Position numbers and translations under genes: made by a program
The notes under the pieces: generated by a model
Database searches by the model: none
Seen by the model: the letters and a program-made list of their open reading frames with translations, nothing else
What the model was told of the DNA's origin: nothing
Part shown: one piece after another, positions 23,944-35,899 of the stretch
How positions within the stretch are numbered: position 1 is the first letter of the stretch
How the letters are laid out: every line of letters starts with the position of its first letter
Source of the DNA: Trachythela sp. YZ-2020
Lineage: Eukaryota; Cnidaria; Anthozoa; Malacalcyonacea; Clavulariidae
Assembly (NCBI GenBank): GCA_016169945.1
Contig: JADLSH010000170.1
Span: 248,001-312,000 of the forward strand
DNA: 64,000 bases
Direction of reading: 5' to 3'

Positions 23944-26930
23944 ACTACTGTGAAACTGTCGCGACATTCATCACATTATTCATCACGACATTCGCATGTC
24001 AATCATCAAGAGATCAAATTGGCAGATAATGGCCACATGTGGTGAGCGCGCTATTTCCCATAATTTGAAATGCATTGAGCTTAAAAATGCTTAGTTCTTG
24101 TATAAAAGTATATAAATTTGGATATTTCAAGCATATATTGGACACTACTTAATGTATCAAGCAATTTAGACAATACAGACAGAAACGATTACAGAAAATA
24201 ACAATGATTTTAACAATAAGCCATTTTACAAACAAATCATTAATTCAAAAATCCATCTTTACAAACGAGATTTTTACCCAACAGTGTGACAATATGTAGC
24301 TCTCATTTGCTCATTACATCATAGAAATAGATTAAACGGCATACTTTCGATTCATACTATAGCAACTAAAATATTGACAATTTTTGTCGCAGAAAATAAG
24401 CATTTTATAAAGTATTAAACTGGCATATTGCCATCATGACATTCGTCACCCCTGCAGCTTAAAATGTATGTAGCATCACTATAAAGATCCATCATTTTCT
24501 CATTACCAAATGTGTATGATATTTCCATTTTCACATATATTGTGTAGTCTTTTATTCTCTTTTTAACAATCACAAACTTGTTCTGGAGACCAAACAATTT
24601 AAATGCGTTTTTGCCATTTGAATGCGAATGTGTAACATGAGCTATTCACATGCACATTTATACCCAAAGCAAGACCATATAAAACAATTTCGAATTTCTC
24701 ATTACATATTCTATAGGATATTTTATTTATTCACTTATATTATGTAGAATTTTATACTCTTTCAAACGATGTTAAACCTGTCCTGGGGACCAAGTGACTT
24801 CTATGCGCTCTCGCTCTTTGAATGTGAGCATCTTACGTGAGATTTTCAATTGAGATTTGCCGTAAAGCGTGTCTGTATATATAATTCTGACCTATTCTAT
24901 AGGATTGCCTATTCTATAGGATATTTTTTGTATTCACTTATATTATGTAGAATTTTATGCTCTTTCTAACGATGTTACACATATCCTGGGGACCAAATGA
25001 CTTCTATGTGTTTTCGCGCTTTCAATGCGAGTGTGTAACGTGAGATTTTCAGTTGAAATTTGATGCAAATAGCGTCTGTATATACAACTCTGATTTTCTC
25101 ATTACCTATTCTATAGGGTATTTTTTTACTCACTTATGTAGAATTTTATGCTCTTTCTAAAGATATTAAACTTTTTCTGGATACCAAATGACTTCTATGC
25201 GGTTTCGCTCTTTCGATGGGAGTGTGTAAAGTGAGATTTTCAATTGAGATTTGATGCAAATTACTGTGCGTGTCTGTACATATAAATCTGATATTCTCAT
25301 TACCTATTCTATAGGATTTTTTTTTATTCACTTATATTTTGTAGCATTTTATGCTCTTTCTATTGATCTTAAACTTGTCCTGGGGACCAAATGACTTCTA
25401 TGCGTTTTCGCTCTTTGAATGTGAGTGTGTAACGCGAGATTTTCAATTGAGATTTGCCGCAAATTAACCAGGTGAGTCGCACCTCTTAGAAGATGCCATT
25501 TCATTGGCTGATGAAAATTCAGCGGTGGTCTTGGTGGTCTCCAATCAGAGCAATGCAATTTAATCACGTGTCTTAGTGGATTTCATTTTCGTAGTACTGG
25601 TAGTTATTTTAAAATAATAAACGAGCTAGCTTTTTACTGAGCTTTTGTACGATTTATATATGATCAAGTGAAGACTATGAAGATATGTGAAGATATGAAG
25701 ATATATGAAGACTAAAAGAGCGGTAAATTATAAACGGAATTTTTGTGCTCACATAAACGGTAAGTGTTGTAAGAATTACTATCGATGTAGACTGTTGAAA
25801 TGTATTTTAAAAATACTAATAAAGATAAAAAAATCCATGTAAAATTAGTCTGTATATTAAATAATAAAAGTATCAAAAATCCATGTAAAATTACTTGACA
25901 AATCTTATATTTGATGCAAATAACGCGCGTGTCTATATATACAACTCTGATTTTCTCATTACATATTCTATAGGATATTTGTTTTAGTCACTTATATTAT
26001 GTGGAATTTTATGCCCTTTCTAACGATGTTAAACTTGTCCTGGGGACCAAATGACTTATGTTTTTTCGCTCTTTGAATGTGAGTGTGTACCTTGAGATTT
26101 TCAATTGAGATTTGACGTAAATACCGCGCGTGTCTATATATACAACTCTGATTTTCTCATTACCTATTCTATAGGATACTTTTTTTAGTCATTTATATCA
26201 CATAGAATGTTATGCCCTTTCTAACGATGTTAAACTTGTCACGGGGAACAAATTACTTATATGTTTTTTCGCTCTTTGAATGCGAGTGTATAACGTGAGA
26301 TTTTCAATTGAGATTTTACGCAAATTACCGCACGTGTCTGTACATATAACTCTGATATTCTCATTACCTATTCTATAGGATTTTTTTATTCACTTATATT
26401 ATGTAGCATTTTTTATGCTCTTTCTATTGATGTTAAACTTGTCCTGGGGACCAAATGACTTATATGTTTTTTCGCTCTTTGATTGTGAGTGCGTAACGTG
26501 AGATTTTTAATTGAGATTTGACGCAAATACCGCGCATGTCTATATATACAACTCTGATTTTCTCATTACATATTCTATAGGATATTTGTTTTAGTCACTT
26601 ATATTATGTAGAATTTTATGCCCTTTCTAACGATGTTAAACTTGTCCTGGGGACCAAATGACTTATATGTTTTTTCGCTCTTTGAATGTGAGTGTGTACC
26701 TTGAGATTTTCAATTGAGCCTTGACGTAAATACCGCGCATGTCTATATATACAACTCTGATTTTCTCATTACCTATTCTATAGGATATATTTTTTAGTCA
26801 CTTATATTATGTAGAATTTTATGCCCTTTCTAACGATGTTAAACTTGTCCTGGGGACCAAATGACTTATATGTTTTTTCGCTCTTTGAATGTGAGTGTGT
26901 ACCGTGAGATTTTCAACATTTTTAAATGTA
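23944..26930 (+). repeat. Left inverted arm with ~200-bp satellite
   Basis: The outer 500 bp or so matches the reverse complement of 51380-51765. The inner part is a tandem array of roughly 200-bp units. Successive CTATTCTATAGG landmarks fall near 24706, 24905, 25106, 25305, 25970, 26168, 26378, 26574 and 26775. Each unit also holds CTGGGGACCAAATGACTT and a CGCTCTTTGAATG box. The array is interrupted at about 25460-25915 by unrelated sequence. Confidence 0.85.
25460..25915. other. Unrelated insert inside the left satellite array
   Basis: About 455 bp with no match to the satellite unit separates units at 25305 and 25970. It contains short GAAGATATGTGAAGATAT-type direct repeats (25670-25715). 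No terminal repeats were recognised, and no equivalent insert is seen in the right arm. Confidence 0.55.
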
Positions 26931-26934
26931 TTTT

Positions 26935-28650
26935 AAGAATATATAACAATTTCTACACTTTAAGTCAGTTGTGATCGTGCATGGACACTAACATTGCCGT
27001 ATTGAAAAGAAATTATTAATCTTGTGAAGACTGAAGTGTTCATGGAAGCATGATAAAAAGTTTTATCATTCGAATTTGTATTGTATAGATTTCCAGCTTA
27101 TTTATAGCCAGATAAATTATAACGATCCTTGGTTGTTTGAAATTTCGTGTATTTTAAACGTGAAGAACAAGAACTTTGCTTGAACTAACCTGATCATGAA
27201 CATTCTTTTCAACACGATGATGTTATCACTAACTTATTACTATAATTGTTTACTAGTTCTGCACAAACATGTTTTGTGATAGATTGATTACAACATTTAA
27301 CCACAAAAAAGGACGAGAATGCACAGAGTGATTTATTTAGTTTAAGCAAGCCAATCACAAGGCACAATCTTATTAGGTTGATATAATCTGAAATTAATGC
27401 ATAATCATTTAATATCTGAAAATATTTCAGTAAGAAAGGCAATCTTGTACTTCCAAAAATGTGCAACACTTGAACATTTTGTTTCGATCCTTGAATGATT
27501 CAGGATGACATTATTGTTCATCGTCTCAACCACAATCTAAATGAAAATATTACCTGAAATAGAAATTTGTTATCCGCCTGGGTCTAACTCCCTAGAAAGG
27601 ACTGAGAATGAGGTTGGGAATTTGTAACATTGCCATAATTCAACTACTTCAACAAATATATGGTTGCGAATATAGTGTCCCCTTGAATGAGATTCTTGCG
27701 GATATTGTCCCCCATGTGAAAGTCAAAACCAAAGCTAAGAGTTTGTGAGGAAATTTTGTTATACAACAAATTGGTTCCCCCGCGTTGTACTATGTTTCTG
27801 AGAACGCTTTCATTAAAAATGTCGATACGTTAATAGCGTGAAGAAATCTGTTGAGCGATATTTTGATAACAATGATCCCAGTTTCTTAATTTAACCCATA
27901 TATATGTTAATAATTATTTGGGGGGACAGAATCTGCGTCGCATATAGTGTCCGGGGATCTGCTAGCAGATATTGTCTGGGGAGACACCATCCGCCGTGAC
28001 ACCGGTATTTGTTACAGACCTTGCTTCTACAATTGAATTTAAATACGGCACGTCCAGCACAAACCTCGTTATATATAAATACATATTCATTCTGTTTGCA
28101 CGTTGTGGCTTCATGGATTGCATAAACAGGTTTTCATATATCTGTGTATAAAAATGACATATATATACTGATCGCGAAAATTGTATAAACACAGTCAAAA
28201 CATATTCATTTTCATATAGCCCAAATTTCTAAATCTGGTCAAAGTTAGATAATTCTTTTCATACCTACTATATCTTCGGGAATACTGCCTACTGGCATGA
28301 ATGAATGTGGAAAGATACACCACTTTGTCTTTAATTTACTGTCTTCCATAATATGTACACTAAATGCCGTTTTTCAATGTTAATGTTTTTTTATGGATAT
28401 TTATTCAAAAATCACCCAAAACGTATATATGGCCTCTTCTTGCATAAGAACGGTAGTATACTGTAGCGAACATGCATAAATTATCTGTTTGTATATTTAA
28501 GTTTATTTATATCAAATTAATTAGTTACTGGGTTGCTGTTCGTATGAACTACTTAGATAAATTTGTATAATTTAGTTTTGACTGTTAGTAAATATATTTC
28601 AAATTTCAGCAATGCTTAATCTAGTACGGGGTATGTGATGAAGATACATG
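26935..28650. other. No recognisable gene inside the composite element
   Basis: AT-rich. At 27665-27990 a motif like GATATTGTCC/ATAGTGTCC recurs several times (a degenerate dispersed repeat). Short minus frames at 27209-27469 and 27962-28198 show no domain. Confidence 0.4.
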
Positions 28651-28656
28651 CATTCG

Positions 28657-29230
28657 CTGAGGTTCTGACTTCTGTAACCCCTAATTAAGATGCGTTGTTA
28701 CATATTAAGCATTAGTGCCTGATCTTTGGCCTCACATTAGCAAACCAGATAAAGCATTGCTGATTATAAGTTATTTATATCATTGCTGCAATGGCGCACA
28801 TAACTTTCATGTGAAGCACATATTACTAAATAAATAATGAAATTTTCACTTTTTGTTGCTTGGATGCTTTTTGTCGAAATTATATTACATATTTGATTTT
28901 CTAAATGTGTCGAAGGGTCACTTTAGGAAACTAATCCTCAACTGAGGTTCTGACTTCTATAACCCCTAGTTAAGATACGTTGTTACATATTAAGCGTTAG
29001 TGCCTGATCTTTGGCCTCACATTAGCAAACTAGATAAAGCATTGCTGACTATAAGTTATTTATATCATTGCTGCAATGGCGCACATAACTTTCATGTGAA
29101 GCACATATTACTAAATAAATAATGAAATTTTCACTTTTTGTTGCAATGGATGCTTTTTGCCGAAATTATATTACATATTCGATTTTCTAAATGTATCGAA
29201 GGGTCACTTTAGGAAACTAATCCTCAACTG
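28657..29230 (+). repeat. Tandem duplication, 285-bp unit x2
   Basis: 28657-28941 and 28942-29230 are near-identical copies starting CTGAGGTTCTGACTTCT and ending with AGGAAACTAATCCTCAACTG. They differ by a few substitutions and a 2-bp indel in TTTTTGTTGC. No coding content. Confidence 0.9.
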
Positions 29231-29562
29231 AATTTAAACATTGTCTGAATAATATGTAATTTCACATAACATACATTTTTGATGTTCAATGTATGCAGTT
29301 TACTCGGTGGTCATGCCAGGTAATTGTATTTTGCTGCAACAGCGCCTTATGTACGACAGAAAAGGCCTTTACATACATAAGTTTACGTATTTTGTTAATT
29401 ATATTATTTATAATTATACATCTAGTTTTGTATGGAAGTTGAAAAAGGCCTTTCTGAAGACATATCTCGTAGTCGCGAAGTCGCGCAAACCATTCATTTG
29501 GCAGCGTATTTAAACCAAGTTTACTGGCGGCCACTTGCGCAAACTAGTTTCAATTCCATACT

Positions 29563-29997
29563 CTATTCCATGGAAGCATCATCCGCGTCTTGTTTGTACA
29601 GCCACTCGGTTAATTGTTTTCTGTTCTCCCTCAATTGTGCATTACTTGAATGCTTTTTAGGCTCTTTTTTTGTTGTCTTATTATCCTTGTGACTTTTTCT
29701 ATTTTCAGGTTTTAATGCATCCTTTTTTACATTGGATACTTTGCTAGAACTGGCAGTTGTTACTTTATGTGCTTTATTACACTTAATGCCATCCGTTTTT
29801 TTACCATTTGTCTTCTTTTCCTGTCCTTGATACTGCTTTTTTCGAGCTATTTCTTCTAAATTAGGATCTTGACTAAGCGTGATTTTGGGAGATTGTTGTA
29901 ACTGTCCCAATTTAGGAAAATTCCATTCAATGGCTATTTTTAATAGATTAAGTATTCTGTTTGGTCCGATGGTGTTGCCACACATTCCACAATGCAA
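29563..29997 (-). CDS. Lysine-rich accessory protein of composite element
   Basis: An uninterrupted 144-codon frame starting ATG (MHCGMCGNTIGP). A CxxC pair at residues 3-6 suggests half of a zinc-binding site. The middle is very Lys/Asn-rich (KKQYQGQEKKTNGKKTDG) and the end is RENRKQLTEWLYKQDADD. The composition suggests a nucleic-acid-binding, nuclear protein. The C-terminal part has a decayed second copy at 49320-49420 in the same orientation. It lies downstream of a C48-like peptidase fragment on the same strand and may be part of the same gene. Function not recognised. Confidence 0.45.
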   Translation of the reverse strand: MHCGMCGNTIGPNRILNLLKIAIEWNFPKLGQLQQSPKITLSQDPNLEEIARKKQYQGQEKKTNGKKTDGIKCNKAHKVTTASSSKVSNVKKDALKPENRKSHKDNKTTKKEPKKHSSNAQLRENRKQLTEWLYKQDADDASME

Positions 29998-30215
29998 TGT
30001 GACTTTAGAACACTGCAGTCATCATACTTCATTTAGCACCAATAATCACTACTTTGTCTTTAGTCAGAATAAATTTATAAGTTTGGTCTGACGACATTGC
30101 AACACCTGCAAATGACCAGACAATGTATTATTCGACCCACCAGATGAGTGACAGTGTAATACAACTTTGTAACACAAATGCTGCATGTATCCGGAGGCTA
30201 TTGAGCACATATTTT

Positions 30216-30545
30216 CTAACAATCACTTAACATACAGGAGCATTTTTTACAATCACTTAACATACAGGCAGATACGAACTTCCTGCCTTGAAATACTTCT
30301 TTTGCAATTTCTTTTCTAATATCAGAAATGTCGTCCTTTACTGGGTCACGGTTTAACAAGCCTAGCTTGTTGCTAACGTACATTAGCATGTACACACCAC
30401 AGCTGGCAGAATCTTTTTGACACGCGAACTGGTCTTCCCATATTACGTCGAAATATCTTATAAATCCTTTCTCTAGGATTTGGACATCATAAGAATTGCA
30501 CTTAAAAAATTGTTCAAAATAAAACTTGATAAGAGTAGTAATATA
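30216..30545 (-). CDS. C48/Ulp1-like cysteine peptidase, C-terminal part
   Basis: The minus strand is open for about 110 codons without an ATG and encodes the catalytic-cysteine end of a SUMO-protease-like (Ulp1, C48) domain. It has a FIRYFDVIWEDQFACQKDSA stretch followed by SCGVYMLMYVSNKLG (nucleophile Cys in SCG), then DISDIRKEIAKEVFQGRKF. The His/Asp half would lie upstream and was not found, so this is either the last exon of a spliced gene or a fragment. The C-terminus runs into a short direct repeat (AATCACTTAACATACAGG twice, 30220-30269). It stops at 30218-30216. Ulp1-type proteases occur in several transposon groups and cut ubiquitin-like modifiers or precursors. Confidence 0.6.
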   Translation of the reverse strand, partial: YITTLIKFYFEQFFKCNSYDVQILEKGFIRYFDVIWEDQFACQKDSASCGVYMLMYVSNKLGLLNRDPVKDDISDIRKEIAKEVFQGRKFVSACMLSDCKKCSCMLSDC

Positions 30546-30827
30546 GGGGCCATTCGGACCTTATTTTTGGGGTGGGGCTGGGTGGAGCAAGGGGGAGCAC
30601 ATCATTAAAAATTCATCAACATAAACATTAATTATATATTGACATCATAATGATATGCAAGGTGAGTTTGGGTAAAACAGTCATTAAGCTGAGCTCAGTA
30701 TTTTCGTCACAAAAAGAGTTAATCCTGATTGTCGTTTTGGCGTTAGAAACAAATATTTTGATGCATTTGTTGCTAATGTAAACTAAAGACACGATAGCTT
30801 AACTCATTAAGGGATTAACTCAGAAGA

Positions 30828-31200
30828 TATGGTCGCTAGTTGGTTGCCTGAAACCCAGGAACAAGTTCTCGCCGAGTGAAATGATTGGAAAGACGACGTA
30901 GAGAGTACCCCAGCAGTTAAACCTAAAAGCTTTCCTTGCAATGAGTGTGGTAAAGTTTTCACGCGTTTCAGCAATCTCAAACGTCGTGTCAAACAAGTAC
31001 ATACCGGGGAGAGATAGTTTGCGTGTAGTAATTGCAATAAGTGTTTTGCCTCCAGTGATACATTGAAACGCCACGAGAAAATCCACCAGGAGAGAGTTTA
31101 CGAGTGCCCGAAATGTCACAAAAAATTTAATCGAAGTGTTTTTCAAGGATAAACTCAGTAGACATATGAAAATGCACGAACGAAGGGGTGCTGAAGGGGA
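30828..31200 (+). pseudogene. C2H2 zinc-finger gene, broken
   Basis: An ATG at 30828 starts a frame that passes TGA at about 30877 and TAG at 31015 and encodes at least three C2H2 fingers. The first is CNECGKVFTRFSNLKRRVKQ (first His replaced by Arg). The second, CSNCNKCFASSDTLKRHEKI followed by H, is intact. The third starts CPKCHKKFNRS and is completed only after a frame change at about 31150 (DKLSRHMKMH). It sits directly before the Penelope insertion and the polymerase, so it may be a DNA-binding regulator or the polymerase N-terminal region. Confidence 0.65.
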
Positions 31201-31249
31201 GTATACATGTAATGTATACATGCGATGTCCATGAGGTCGGCGGTGGAAC

Positions 31250-32445
31250 TAATGAAAATAAAGTAGTCAACAATCATAACAAAATAGAATTAATATGTAA
31301 AGATATAGAATGCGTGCAGGCTTCGGCCCGATTATAGGGTCGAAGACCTGTGCACAGGCGTTACACTTATCAAAGCGCTATAAATGTCTTACAAGGGAAG
31401 GGAAGAGGGGATATAGAGGAAAGTATATAAGAAGTATTTAAGAGAGAAGAATGAGCTAGATGAAGGAGAGGCGCTCATTGATACCATCAGGCTGAATGGT
31501 GCCAAGTTTAAAAATGAGACTCTTTTCTTGCTTCCGACGGGTATCATTACCACCAATAATGGGATGAATGGTGCATATTTTCATATCAGAAAAGGAGTGG
31601 TTGGCACTGTTGAAGTGCCTAGCAACAGGTTTGTTGTGCACATTGTTCTTAACATCACCCAAGTGCTCAGCAAACCTATCGCCTAAACGTCTTCCAGTCT
31701 CTCCGATGTAGAGCAAGCCACATTTGCTGCAAGAGATGCAGTAAACGAGGTTGGAGGAGATGCACGTGAAACTGTGCTTGATGACAAACTGAGATTTTGG
31801 AGCTGAAATACAGGTGGCAGGGTTTAAATGCTTACAAGTCTACCACTTAGCACGACCACAGGAAACAGTGCCAGCTGGTGACACAGAGTCCTGTCGGGGT
31901 AGGGTTTCCCGGATGTTTTTACTGTGTCGAAAAGAGACTAGTGGGGTCTCGGAGAAAATGGAAGACGTTGCAGGGTCAATTTCGAGTAGATTAAAATTCC
32001 GGCAAATGATGTCCCTTACTTTAAAATTGAAGGGATGAAAGGTTAAAATACTTTTTGATTAGAAATTGCAACCGAAGGTTCTCTTAAGGTGTCTGAACGG
32101 GGTATAAGGGAGGCCTTGTTAAGGGCAGTATCTAAAAGGTGGGAAGGATAACCACGATTCACAAAAAAGCTTCTCATTTCTGAACATTTGGCATCAAAGT
32201 CGTCGTCTTCACTGCAGAGGCGACGAAGACGTATGAATTTAGAGTAAGGGATAGCAGTTTTAGTGTGCTTAGGATGACAGGATGAGAAGAGAAGATAGCT
32301 GTGGGAATCAGTAGGCTTGTAAAAGACAGATGTGCTCAACCTATTACCATTGATAGAAATGAGAATGTCTAGGAATGATACACTGGTCTCACTGATCTCC
32401 CATGTGAACTGAAGTGTGAATTTGAGGTACCGTTCCAAATACGTA
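31250..32445 (-). mobile_element. 5'-truncated Penelope-like element
   Basis: Minus strand. The end of a reverse transcriptase (SVSFLDILISINGNRLSTS and FYKPTDSHSYLLFSSCHP, about 32400-32250) is followed by a GIY-YIG endonuclease (VYCISCSKCGLLYIGETGRR at about 31740, FAEHLGDVKNN, then HFNSANHSF). RT plus a C-terminal GIY-YIG domain is the signature of endonuclease-bearing Penelope-like elements. The RT catalytic core is missing (5' truncation). It lies between the zinc-finger gene and the polymerase of the composite element, antisense to both, so it is a later insertion. Confidence 0.85.
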
Positions 32446-32449
32446 ACTT

Positions 32450-34896
32450 CAAGGATTTAATTCAAGTTTGTGAAGCTTTACAAAACTTGGATATCTTCGA
32501 ATGGGCTTGACAACAACGACCTAATTCTAAATGGATCGTGGCAGATATCACAAACGCTACGTTTTATATAATGAAACTACATGATCACACCACATTTCGT
32601 TTACCGAAATACCTATTGGAAAATCGTGCTGTCATGTCGTTAGATTGTAATAAACAAACTGGCCTACCGTACGAGGACAAATTGTGTTTCTTCCGTTGTT
32701 TGGCTATGCACCGTGGATGTCACCCCCATAATTTAGAACGTGATACACAACATTATTAAGAACGTTACGTTGAGAGCGATGAGTTTGATGGTGTGACACT
32801 CGAAGAATTGCCAGACTTGGAAAAATTATTCGAACTTAATATATACGTGTATCATCTTGTGGAAATTCACGACGAAGAAAATGACAAGACTGAAATTGTG
32901 TCTCAGCTCATCCAGCGATCCCACCGTGCCTATGCCAATTCCATGTACTTGAATCTCTACGGGAGCCATTTCAGCTATATCAAAAACTTGTCAATGTGTT
33001 CCAAATCATACTGTTGTTGCAAGTGTGACAAATTGTGGAAATCTGCGAAAGCCTTAAACAAACACGAGAAAATTTGTGATGCTACAATTCGCCATGTATT
33101 CCCTGGTAGTGTGTACAAGGTCCCACAAACGATCTTTGATTTACTCGAAGACGAAGGAATTGACATTCCTGAAGATTTAAAGTATTTCCCTTACCGTGCG
33201 ACTTACGACTTTGAGTGCTACTTTCTACGCCAATCACAACATCCGAGAAATACAGCGAAACTTACCTGGGAGGCAGAGCATTTTCCGTTGAGTGTCTCTG
33301 TATGTTCGAATGTACCTGGCTACGAGGAGCCTAAATGTTTCATCTCGACGGGGAATACAGCAGAAATGATTAAACGATTTGTGGAGTATCAGATGTAAAT
33401 CAGCCATGAAAGTTGCATGTTATTACCTTGTGCAGTTGATATTTTCGTAGGATTAGCTTAATTGCATGGGCCTAAGCTTAAATTGTGTAGGATTAGCCTA
33501 ATTGGTTTTTGGCAAATGCGTGGGATGTACTCAATTTGTACTTTTTAATGCTTAATTGCTTTTTAGCAGTTGCGTGGGATGTCTAACATTCCTTTTTTGT
33601 AGGAAGTGGTTATGCCTTACTTAAATTCATATTTGTAGGTTTCTAATTTTCTGGTTTTTCTTATTAGGTTGTTGGTGGCATGTCCACGATTGCCACCTAA
33701 ACGAGGGTGTGGAAGTCAACACAAAGCGGGACAAACCCATGAAAGAGTTGCTAGTCGAGACTAGAAAAAACAGCGCTTATATCCGTAAGCAGGGTTTTAA
33801 TCTGGTTGAGTGTTGGGAAAGTGAGTGGCGTGAGATGAAAAAGACCAACAAAGACCTCCAACGCTTCATCGCGACACGACTTCGCAGACCCTTAGACAAA
33901 GTGAAAACGATGACGGTGGATAGTATTGTGACTGCTGTCAAGAACAAGATGTTGTTCGGGTGTGTTGAGTGCGACATTCACATTCCGGAACATCTACGAG
34001 AACACTTTCGCGAAAAGTGTCCCATTTTCATTGATATCCTGAGATGATATTGGTGAATACATGAAGTCATATGCCGAGGAGAATAAGATCATGAATCGAC
34101 CACGCCATAGTTTAATCGGTAGAATGATTGGAACCAAAATCCTTCTTGCAACCCCTCTCTTAAAATGGTATTTGGAACACAATCTCGAAGTCACACATGT
34201 CTACAAATGTTACAGTATTCTCATAAACCATGTTTCAAACCTTTCGGTGACGCTGTGTCGGATGCTCGTCGTGCTGGTGATAGTGACCCCTCTAAAAAGA
34301 TCATCGCCGATGAAGCTAGTCGGGAACTCCTCGTATGGCAAGACCATCATAAATAAAGAACGACATCGCGAAGTAAAATTCTGCTACAACGACGAGGTGT
34401 CTGTTCTAATCAACTCTCCGTTCTTTCGCAAACTCAACCCAATTGATAAAGACACGTATGAGGTTATGAGTTCCAAGAAGAAAATCAAGTAGGAACGGTA
34501 GAACACACACGTTATGATAAAAGGGCGCCGGGTTTGTTTAAAATAGAATGGGAGGGGGATGGAATTGTAAGTTCATGCAGTAAAACGTATTATTGTTTTG
34601 GGAGTGGGGAGGATAAATTTAGTTGTAAAGGTGTAAATAAGAAGAATAATGTAATTAACAAGGAGAAATATTTAGATGTAATTTTAACTAAACGTGGTGG
34701 ATCGGGTGTAAATAGGGGTTTTAGGGTGTTAAACAATCAAATGTGTACATATGTCCTGCTTTCAGTTACTTTTATCCAAAATGCAAGACAGTGTGTCAAC
34801 AATTCCATTAGATATTTAAGTGTGTGTAAAAATAGAAATTTTCAAAACCACATATCTGTTGTCTTTGGATGGGTGGGGAGCACTCCAGCAATCTAG
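32450..34896 (+). pseudogene. Polinton-type protein-primed DNA polymerase B, internally deleted
   Basis: Family B, protein-primed polymerase of the Polinton type. Exonuclease motif I is TYDFECYF (Asp 33207-33209, Glu 33213-33215). A Cys/His cluster CCKCDKLWKSAKALNKHEKI lies just before it. After about 300 bp of unrelated AT-rich sequence (33400-33700), the middle region continues at 33709 and the polymerase motif B appears as KLVGNSSYGKT (from 34313). The C-terminal end is LFKIEWEGDGI to GSGVNRGFRVLNNQM (34534-34740). Motif A (before 33709) and motif C (between 34492 and 34500) are absent, so both catalytic aspartate motifs are lost. There are also stops at about 32508 (TGA) and 32757 (TAA) and a compensated frame change between about 34200 and 34310. 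Would have replicated the element. Confidence 0.85.
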
Positions 34897-34982
34897 CGTA
34901 TATCGGGACTCCCGGGACACAAAAAGTCAGCAGGGACTCCTTTAAAATGTTATACATTTTAAAAAATGTTTCAGTATACACC

Positions 34983-35255
34983 ATGCCTCGAACACGTAAA
35001 GACTGTCCGATTTGTGGAAAGAAAAGTTTGTTAAAATTATCAAACCATTTAGCAGACAGTCATGAACTGTCTTGTGAAAAAAGACAACCTTTTCTGATTC
35101 GCACTAAAGCTACACCTTTAGACCTTGAAGCTGTTTTGAATGAGCACGATGGTCGGTTGCTATGTGAAATGCTCCCGGAGTCATATTGCATAAGAATGTT
35201 AGTTCCCAGACTCCAAGCTATAAATACTTGCACGGAAAAATTACAACACTTTTGA
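34983..35255 (+). CDS. Small zinc-finger protein (Polinton accessory)
   Basis: The frame of 90 codons from the ATG at 34983 is intact. Near the N-terminus is a CxxC...HxxxxH pair, CPICGKKSLLKLSNHLADSH, i.e. one C2H2-like finger. The basic start (MPRTRK) and the rest have no known domain. A longer upstream frame exists, but this ATG precedes the finger directly. It follows the polymerase and is likely an element gene of unknown role. Confidence 0.5.
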   Translation: MPRTRKDCPICGKKSLLKLSNHLADSHELSCEKRQPFLIRTKATPLDLEAVLNEHDGRLLCEMLPESYCIRMLVPRLQAINTCTEKLQHF

Positions 35256-35557
35256 CCCCTCAGTCTTCGCCGCTCTTTAAACAATTTCATTATATTTTTT
35301 ATTTAACTGATAGTATGTTTACCATTTTAAAGCACTGCTTGTTACCGTAGATATAAATGGTTTGGAAATTCGAGAAAAATGTGGTCAACAATACCCATTT
35401 TTTTCTGTCTTTCGGTCGAAGGATATCGCGCCCTGATGGACAAACAGTCCTGTCTATGGGTCCCACAGTAGGGTTTTTGTCAGTTCCACAATCCCCGTTT
35501 GAAAATTTTTCGTGACTCGCACATATTCGCGAGAAATCAACAGGAACGTCGGGAATT

Positions 35558-35893
35558 TTGGCATATTTTGTGGTTTTTCACATAAATTTGTTGCTTAGAC
35601 GTAAATCTAAAGAAAATTTTCAAACGAAAGATGTAGATGGGCATGCAGAAAAGACATTTGAACGGCTAACGTTATTAAACAGCTGCCAAGAAAGAAATCT
35701 CTTCGACGAACGCATTGGACATTTGGTGGTTTCGTGTTGCGCCATATTTGCGTACTTCGCCTCCTGTTGCGTGTCTTCAAGCTTGTTGATTTACTACGAT
35801 AAATGCCGATTGTGCGTCGTACACAGGGGTTATTGGCATAAATCTAACTGCGAAAGACTGCGGGATTGCTTACAAAAGAAACCCCCTTTGTAA
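35558..35893 (+). CDS. Unrecognised ORF, 111 codons
   Basis: Plus-strand frame with a hydrophobic, Cys-rich central stretch (HLVVSCCAIFAYFASCCVSS) and a Cys/His-containing tail (CRLCVVHRGYWHKSNC). It may be a membrane protein or a chance frame. It lies in the space between the polymerase and the ATPase. I do not recognise it. Confidence 0.25.
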   Translation: MAYFVVFHINLLLRRKSKENFQTKDVDGHAEKTFERLTLLNSCQERNLFDERIGHLVVSCCAIFAYFASCCVSSSLLIYYDKCRLCVVHRGYWHKSNCERLRDCLQKKPPL

Positions 35894-35899
35894 AAGCTC

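Noticed and set aside
35558..35893. A second BCL2-like protein (hydrophobic centre)
   Set aside because: No BH1-like motif; only hydrophobicity is shared.
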